From: JBFGCT01 sp041581055
Lineage (GTDB): Bacteria; Actinomycetota; Acidimicrobiia; Acidimicrobiales; Ilumatobacteraceae
Length of the DNA: 8,379 nucleotides
Direction: 5' to 3'
Assembly: GCA_041581055.1 (NCBI GenBank)
Contig: JBFGCT010000181.1
Location: 1-8,379 of the forward strand
The position numbers and the translations under genes are program-made. The first letter of the stretch is position 1. Each line of letters opens with the position of its first letter. This document shows, piece after piece, positions 4,888-8,379 of the stretch. The notes under the pieces are model-generated. The model saw only the letters and a list, made by a program, of their open reading frames with translations, made no database searches and was not told the DNA's origin.

Positions 4888-6531
4888 TCAGTCTGGCGCG
4901 GTTCGGTCGCTCGGTGGTGACACACCGTCCCCCGCAGGGTTCGCGCCCGCCGACTCACCGCTACCCGCCGACTCACCGTTACCCGCCGACTCACCGTTAC
5001 CCGCCGACTCACCGTTACCCGCCGACTCACCGCTACCCGCCGAATCACCGCTACCCGCCGACTCACCGCTACCCGCCGACGCTCCCCTGACCGGCTCGCC
5101 GTCATCTCCGGCGAGGCGCTGCCTTGCGATCGTCAACCGGCGCAGCGTCTCGTCGCGGCCGAGCACCTCGAGCGACTCGAACAGCGGCGGGCCGACCGAC
5201 CGCCCGGTCGCCGCGACCCGCACCGGCGCCTGGGCCTTGCCGAGCTTGATCTCGTACCGCGCCATCACGGCCTCGAGCGCCGCCTTCAGCTCGTCCGCGT
5301 GCCAGCCGTCGACCGCGGCGTACGCGCCGAGCACGTCGTCGAGCAACGGCGCCGCCCACTCCGGCCCCATCGACTTGGCCCACGACGGGTCGTCGTAGTC
5401 GAACCCCGCGCCGGGAACGGCCCCCTCCGGCCAGAACAGGAAGTCGACGAGCGCCGGCACGTCGCGCATCGTGACCAGCCGCTGCTGGACGTGCGGGGCG
5501 ATCGCCGCGAAACGGTCGCGATCCCAGTCATCCGGCAGCTCGGCCGCGGCCCGCTCGACGAAGTCGGGGAGCGGCATCCGCCGGATGTACTCGCCGTTGA
5601 ACGCGTTGAGCTTCTTGATGTCGAAGAACGCCGGCGAGTGCGTCACGTCCTCGACCCGGAACGCCGCCTCGATCTCGGCCCACGAAGCGATCTCCGACCC
5701 GTCCTGGGCGCCGGGCGGTGTCCAGCCGAGCGTCATCAAATAGTTGACCATCGCGTCGGCGAGGTAGCCCTCCTCCCGATACTGCTCGAGCGCCACCTTG
5801 TCGCGCCGCTTGGAGAGCTTCTTGCGCTGCTCGTTGACCAGCACCGGCGCGTGCGCCCACCGCGGCGGCACGTGGCCGAGCGCCTCCCACAACATCTGCT
5901 GCTTGGGCGTGTTCGGCAGGTGCTCCTCGCCGCGCACCACGTCGGTGATCCGCATCTCGATGTCGTCGACCACGTTCGCCAGCAGGAACACCGGCGTGCC
6001 GTTGCCGCGCAGCAACACGAAGTCCTCGATGGTCGAGTTGTCGAAGCTGACGTCGCCGCGCACCAGATCGCGGACGACGGTCGTGCCCTCGTCAGGCGCC
6101 TGGAACCGCAGCACCCGCCCCGGGCCCGGCCCGAGCCCCCGCTCGCGGGAGTGGCCGTCGTACCCGCTGACCCCGAGCTCGCGGGCCCGCTCCTGGACCT
6201 GCTCGCCGGTCATGTCGCAGTAGTAGGCGCGACCCTCGGCGAACAACCGCTCGGCGGCGGCCACGTGGGCGCCGGAGTAGGCGCTCTGGAACAGCGGGCC
6301 CTCGAAGTGCGGATCGTCGGCGGAGATCCCGATCCACGCCAGCGCCTCGATGATGCCGTCGACCCACTCCGGACGGTTGCGCGCCTCGTCGGTGTCCTCG
6401 ATGCGCAGCACGAACGTGCCGCCGAGGCGACGGGCCAGCGCCCAGTTGTGCAGCGCCGCCCGCGCGCCGCCGACGTGGAAGGAACCGGTCGGCGACGGGG
6501 CAAATCGAAAGCGGGGGGCGGCGGCGGCCAT
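4888..6531 (-). CDS. gltX: Glutamyl-tRNA synthetase with a repetitive C-terminal extension
   Basis: This class I synthetase attaches glutamate to tRNA-Glu in the cytosol using ATP. In actinobacteria lacking GlnRS it also charges tRNA-Gln, which GatCAB then amidates. The Rossmann catalytic domain shows APSPTGSFHVGG (HIGH box at about 19-22), LRIEDTD near 41-47, RGEEHL near 200 and KLSKR (KMSKS box, K238-R242). The helical anticodon-binding region covers roughly 320-475. I start it at the ATG at 6531 because homology begins at once (PRFRFAPSPTG). A weak CAGG lies 7 nt upstream. An in-frame ATG at 6684 would add 51 residues unlike the family. At 547 residues it is longer than the usual 470-500. 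The excess is a hydrophilic tail from about 476, mostly seven copies of SAG(S/N)G(E/D). tRNA-Gln and tRNA-Glu lie downstream on the same strand. Confidence 0.97.
   Translation of the reverse strand: MAAAAPRFRFAPSPTGSFHVGGARAALHNWALARRLGGTFVLRIEDTDEARNRPEWVDGIIEALAWIGISADDPHFEGPLFQSAYSGAHVAAAERLFAEGRAYYCDMTGEQVQERARELGVSGYDGHSRERGLGPGPGRVLRFQAPDEGTTVVRDLVRGDVSFDNSTIEDFVLLRGNGTPVFLLANVVDDIEMRITDVVRGEEHLPNTPKQQMLWEALGHVPPRWAHAPVLVNEQRKKLSKRRDKVALEQYREEGYLADAMVNYLMTLGWTPPGAQDGSEIASWAEIEAAFRVEDVTHSPAFFDIKKLNAFNGEYIRRMPLPDFVERAAAELPDDWDRDRFAAIAPHVQQRLVTMRDVPALVDFLFWPEGAVPGAGFDYDDPSWAKSMGPEWAAPLLDDVLGAYAAVDGWHADELKAALEAVMARYEIKLGKAQAPVRVAATGRSVGPPLFESLEVLGRDETLRRLTIARQRLAGDDGEPVRGASAGSGESAGSGDSAGSGESAGNGESAGNGESAGNGESAGSGESAGANPAGDGVSPPSDRTAPD
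4954..5079. repeat. Seven 18-bp tandem repeats in the 3' end of gltX
   Basis: Seven 18-bp units of the form CTCACCGYTACCCGCCGA, with small variants, run without gaps. On the minus strand each encodes SAGSGE or SAGNGE (one SAGSGD). A partial eighth unit continues into SAGANP. Near identity of neighbouring units suggests recent expansion by slippage or unequal exchange. Confidence 0.93.
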
Positions 6532-6536
6532 GACGT

Positions 6537-6565
6537 AACCTGACGCTACCCGTCCAACCTGACGC
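6537..6565. repeat. Direct repeat just upstream of the gltX start
   Basis: AACCTGACGC occurs at 6537-6546 and again at 6556-6565, 19 bp apart, in similar flanks. On the minus strand it reads GCGTCAGGTT. The copy nearer the gene contains the weak CAGG ribosome-binding candidate, and TAGCGT, a -10-like hexamer, overlaps its edge (6543-6548). It could be a simple duplication or an operator pair controlling gltX. Confidence 0.6.
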
Positions 6566-6650
6566 GACCCGCCCATCGCCGCGGCGCCGCCGGAACGGCC
6601 CGCACGACGGTCGTTCTCTCTACTCGGCAACCATGATTGCGAGCACGTCA

Positions 6651-6757
6651 GTCCGAGCAAGAGGTCATTCCGACAAGCGGTCAATCCGACAAGCGGTCAA
6701 CCCGAGCAAGCGGTCAACCCGACAAGCGTTCAACCCGAACAAGCGGTCAATCCGAAC
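6651..6757. repeat. Six 16-17-bp tandem repeats between gltX and the protease gene
   Basis: Six units close to CCGACAAGCGGTCAAYCC follow one another. Their GGTCA (or GTTCA) cores lie at 6663, 6679, 6695, 6712, 6728 and 6745, so the spacing is 16, 16, 17, 16 and 17 bp. A weaker GTCAACCC relative sits at 6765-6772, over the protease start codon. There are no unique spacers, so it is not a CRISPR array. The position between divergent genes and the near-constant spacing recall iterons or a multi-site operator, but the function is unknown. Confidence 0.85.
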
Positions 6758-6762
6758 CACCG

Positions 6763-8379
6763 ATGTCAACCCTTATCGATCGCCGGCTCATTTGGCTCGC
6801 TGCCGCGGCGGCGAGCCTCGCCGCGCCGCTGATCGCCGCCGCCGGCCCGAACGACCTCGACGCCGGCCCCGGGCTCGGTACGGCGGGAGAGCCGCCGATC
6901 GCCGCGCCGGTCTTCAGCGACGACGACCTGATCGACGCCGACATCCTCGACGACCCGAGCGTGTCGCTCAGCGCCGACGGCCTCCTCGTGACCGAGCCGG
7001 CACCGGTCGGACCGTTCCTCCCCCACGACGTGCTCGATGCCCGCGACCGCGATCTCGCCCTCGACCTCGCCCGCCACCGCGACCTCACCCGCGACCCTGG
7101 CGCGTCCGGCGGCGCGCCGCAGCAGGCCGCCGGGCCGTTCGAGCTGCACTCCAGGCCGGGCGCCGACCTCGTCATCCACCTCGACTTCGACGGGCACACG
7201 ACCACCGGCACGTCCTGGAACGGCTGGGTGGGCGGCGATCCGATCGTCTCCGAGCCGTATTCGCTCGACGGCGACCCGGCATTCTCCGCGCAGGAGCTCG
7301 ACTACATCGTCAACGCCTGGTCGATGGTCGCCGAGGACTACGCCCCATTCGACGTCGACGTCACCACCGAGGATCCCGGCGCCGCGGCGCTCGCGCTGAC
7401 CGGGCCGTCCGACACCGAGTACGGCCTGCGGATCGTGATCTCGCCGACGTCGAGCTGGTACGGGGGCGCGGGCGGCGTGGCCTTCATCAACTCGTTCTGG
7501 GACGACCACGACCGGCCGGCGTTCGTCTTCTCGAACAACCTGAGCGGCGGCTACTGGAAGCTGATCGGCGAGGCCGCGGCGCACGAGGGGGGCCATGGCC
7601 TCGGGCTCCGACACGACGGCATCGCCGGCGGCACGCAGTACTACGGCGGGCACGGCGACTGGGCGCCGATCATGGGGGTCGGCTACTCCCGCCCGGTGAC
7701 GCAGTGGTCGAAGGGTGAGTACGCGGGAGCGAACAACACCTCCGAGGACGACGTCGCGATCATCGCCGCCGGACTCGGGCTGATCCCGGCCCCGGGCTCG
7801 ACCGCGCTCTCCGACGGCGACTCGGTCGTCGGCACGATCAACTCCGCCGGCGGGACCAACGAGTTCACGTTCACGCTTGGTCAGGCCGACGACGTGAACA
7901 TCGTCGTCCGGCCGACCCTGGCCGACCACGATCTGCTGGCGCGCGTCGACGTCTACGACGCCGGCAACGTCCCGGTCGCGTCGGCGATCCCACTCGACGA
8001 CTCGGGCTGGGTCAACACCGTCTCCCAACCGCTCGGCCCAGGCGCCTACCGCGTGGACGTGACCGCGATCGGATGGCTCGACCCGCTGGCCACCGGCTTC
8101 AGCGACTACGCGTCGCTCGGCCAGTTCGTCCTCGACTTCGACCTCGGCGCGCCGCCCCCGACGACGACCAGCACGACCAGCTCGACCAGCACGACCAGCA
8201 CGACCAGCACCACCAGCACCACCACGACCAGCACCACCAGCACCACCAGCACGAGCACGAGCACGACGACCAGCTCGACCACGACGATGCCGCCGCCGAC
8301 GACGATCGACGGCCGCGACACGACCACCACGAGCCCAAGCACCAGCACGACCACGAGCACGACCACGAGCACGAGCACC
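6763..8379 (+). CDS. Secreted metzincin-type zinc metalloprotease with Thr/Ser-rich tail, C-terminus cut by window edge
   Basis: The frame runs open from an ATG at 6763 to the right edge (539 codons). Residues 1-27 form a Sec-type signal peptide: a charged start (LIDRR), a hydrophobic Ala/Leu run and a probable cut near AAA-GP. A prosequence-like acidic region follows to about 130. The catalytic domain opens with FELHSRPGADLVIHLDFDGH. Its zinc site HEGGHGLGLRHD has H274, E275, H278 and H284 plus D285, and a Met-turn Met lies at about 304 (PIMG). The H284-M304 distance suits metzincins, and the HD ending resembles reprolysin-like enzymes. A beta-rich segment (about 350-460) resembles a PPC-type domain. 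From about 467 the chain is almost only Thr and Ser. It probably cleaves extracellular protein; the substrate is unknown. No ribosome binding site is visible; a TTG at 6637 in the same frame is unlikely. A cell-wall or membrane anchor may lie beyond the edge. Confidence 0.9.
   Translation, partial: MSTLIDRRLIWLAAAAASLAAPLIAAAGPNDLDAGPGLGTAGEPPIAAPVFSDDDLIDADILDDPSVSLSADGLLVTEPAPVGPFLPHDVLDARDRDLALDLARHRDLTRDPGASGGAPQQAAGPFELHSRPGADLVIHLDFDGHTTTGTSWNGWVGGDPIVSEPYSLDGDPAFSAQELDYIVNAWSMVAEDYAPFDVDVTTEDPGAAALALTGPSDTEYGLRIVISPTSSWYGGAGGVAFINSFWDDHDRPAFVFSNNLSGGYWKLIGEAAAHEGGHGLGLRHDGIAGGTQYYGGHGDWAPIMGVGYSRPVTQWSKGEYAGANNTSEDDVAIIAAGLGLIPAPGSTALSDGDSVVGTINSAGGTNEFTFTLGQADDVNIVVRPTLADHDLLARVDVYDAGNVPVASAIPLDDSGWVNTVSQPLGPGAYRVDVTAIGWLDPLATGFSDYASLGQFVLDFDLGAPPPTTTSTTSSTSTTSTTSTTSTTTTSTTSTTSTSTSTTTSSTTTMPPPTTIDGRDTTTTSPSTSTTTSTTTSTST
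8161..8379. repeat. Low-complexity Thr/Ser codon repeat in the protease gene
   Basis: Over 219 bp the DNA consists mostly of ACC, ACG and AGC codons in varying order (for example ACCAGCACGACCAGC), broken by MPPPTTIDGRD near 8287-8319 and a short Ser-Pro-Ser near 8332. It encodes a mucin-like Thr/Ser linker that is probably extended and could be glycosylated. The array continues past the right edge, so its full length is unknown. Confidence 0.9.

Noticed and set aside
3683..5398. A 571-codon plus-strand frame with a PLPADS repeat
   Set aside because: It starts inside tRNA-Gln and runs antisense to the DUF218 gene and gltX. The attractive six-residue repeat is only the complement of the 18-bp gltX array.
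5299..6543. A 414-codon plus-strand frame opposite gltX
   Set aside because: It is antisense to the strongly conserved GluRS catalytic domain and shows only Arg/Val/Leu-rich composition without domains.
4888..6684. Longer gltX start at 6684
   Set aside because: It would add 51 residues with no resemblance to GluRS and would run through the 16-17-bp repeats. The ATG at 6531 begins right at the conserved catalytic domain.
6651..6757. CRISPR array
   Set aside because: The units are 16-17 bp and abut one another; there are no unique spacers and no cas genes.
6633..7718. A 361-codon plus-strand frame starting near the 16-17-bp array
   Set aside because: It is read in a different frame from the protease gene and becomes an Arg-rich sequence. 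The frame starting at 6763 has the signal peptide and zinc site.
6766..8028. A 420-codon minus-strand frame opposite the protease gene
   Set aside because: Antisense to the metzincin domain, with no motif of its own.
8106..8378. Minus-strand frames encoding Val/Leu-rich or Trp/Cys/Ser-rich strings that look membrane-like
   Set aside because: They are the complement of the Thr/Ser codon repeat of the protease gene, and the hydrophobicity is a by-product of the ACC/ACG/AGC repeats.

Overview
The window is GC-rich DNA with dense, codon-biased genes. It carries a DUF222/HNH (13E12-type) nuclease gene, a mycobacterial-type SOS box, an apparently leaderless promoter and an exported protein with a long Thr/Ser tail. 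Together these point to a member of the Actinomycetota. An acidimicrobial relative such as the Ilumatobacter group is my guess from the gene style, not a demonstrated identity.

Layout, left to right. (1) Positions 1-807, minus strand: a tyrosine-recombinase integrase whose catalytic C-terminus lies beyond the left edge. (2) 906-981, minus: tRNA-Glu(CTC), followed by a perfect 10-bp hairpin. Integrase plus tRNA suggests the edge of an integrated element extending leftwards. (3) 1117-2340, plus: a DUF222/HNH endonuclease-like gene preceded by a LexA-like box overlapping the predicted -35. (4) 2341-2623: a 283-bp non-coding gap between convergent genes, holding two GC hairpins and two tandem-repeat arrays. 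(5) 2624-3613, minus: an Fe(II)/2-oxoglutarate dioxygenase of the isopenicillin N synthase-like family. (6) 3678-3749, minus: tRNA-Gln(CTG). (7) 3893-4882, minus: a membrane-anchored DUF218 (SanA/YdcF-like) protein. (8) 4888-6531, minus: gltX, glutamyl-tRNA synthetase, with an extra repetitive C-terminal tail. (9) 6532-6762: a divergent promoter region with a tandem array of six 16-17-bp units. (10) 6763 to the right edge, plus: a secreted metzincin-type zinc metalloprotease ending in a Thr/Ser-rich tail, cut by the window.

How the parts relate. gltX, tRNA-Gln and tRNA-Glu all lie on the minus strand within 6 kb, which makes sense if this GluRS charges both tRNAs and tRNA-Gln is then amidated by GatCAB. 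The DUF218 gene begins 5 nt after the gltX stop and is probably co-transcribed with it. The integrase and the HNH gene give the left third an accessory, mobile or SOS-responsive character. Short-period tandem repeats cluster at gene boundaries across the window. Inside genes their periods are multiples of three (15 and 18 bp); upstream of the protease gene the period is 16-17 bp. I did not find a clear new multi-gene system. The most interesting items are the SOS-type promoter of the HNH gene, the repeat arrays and the possible element boundary at tRNA-Glu.
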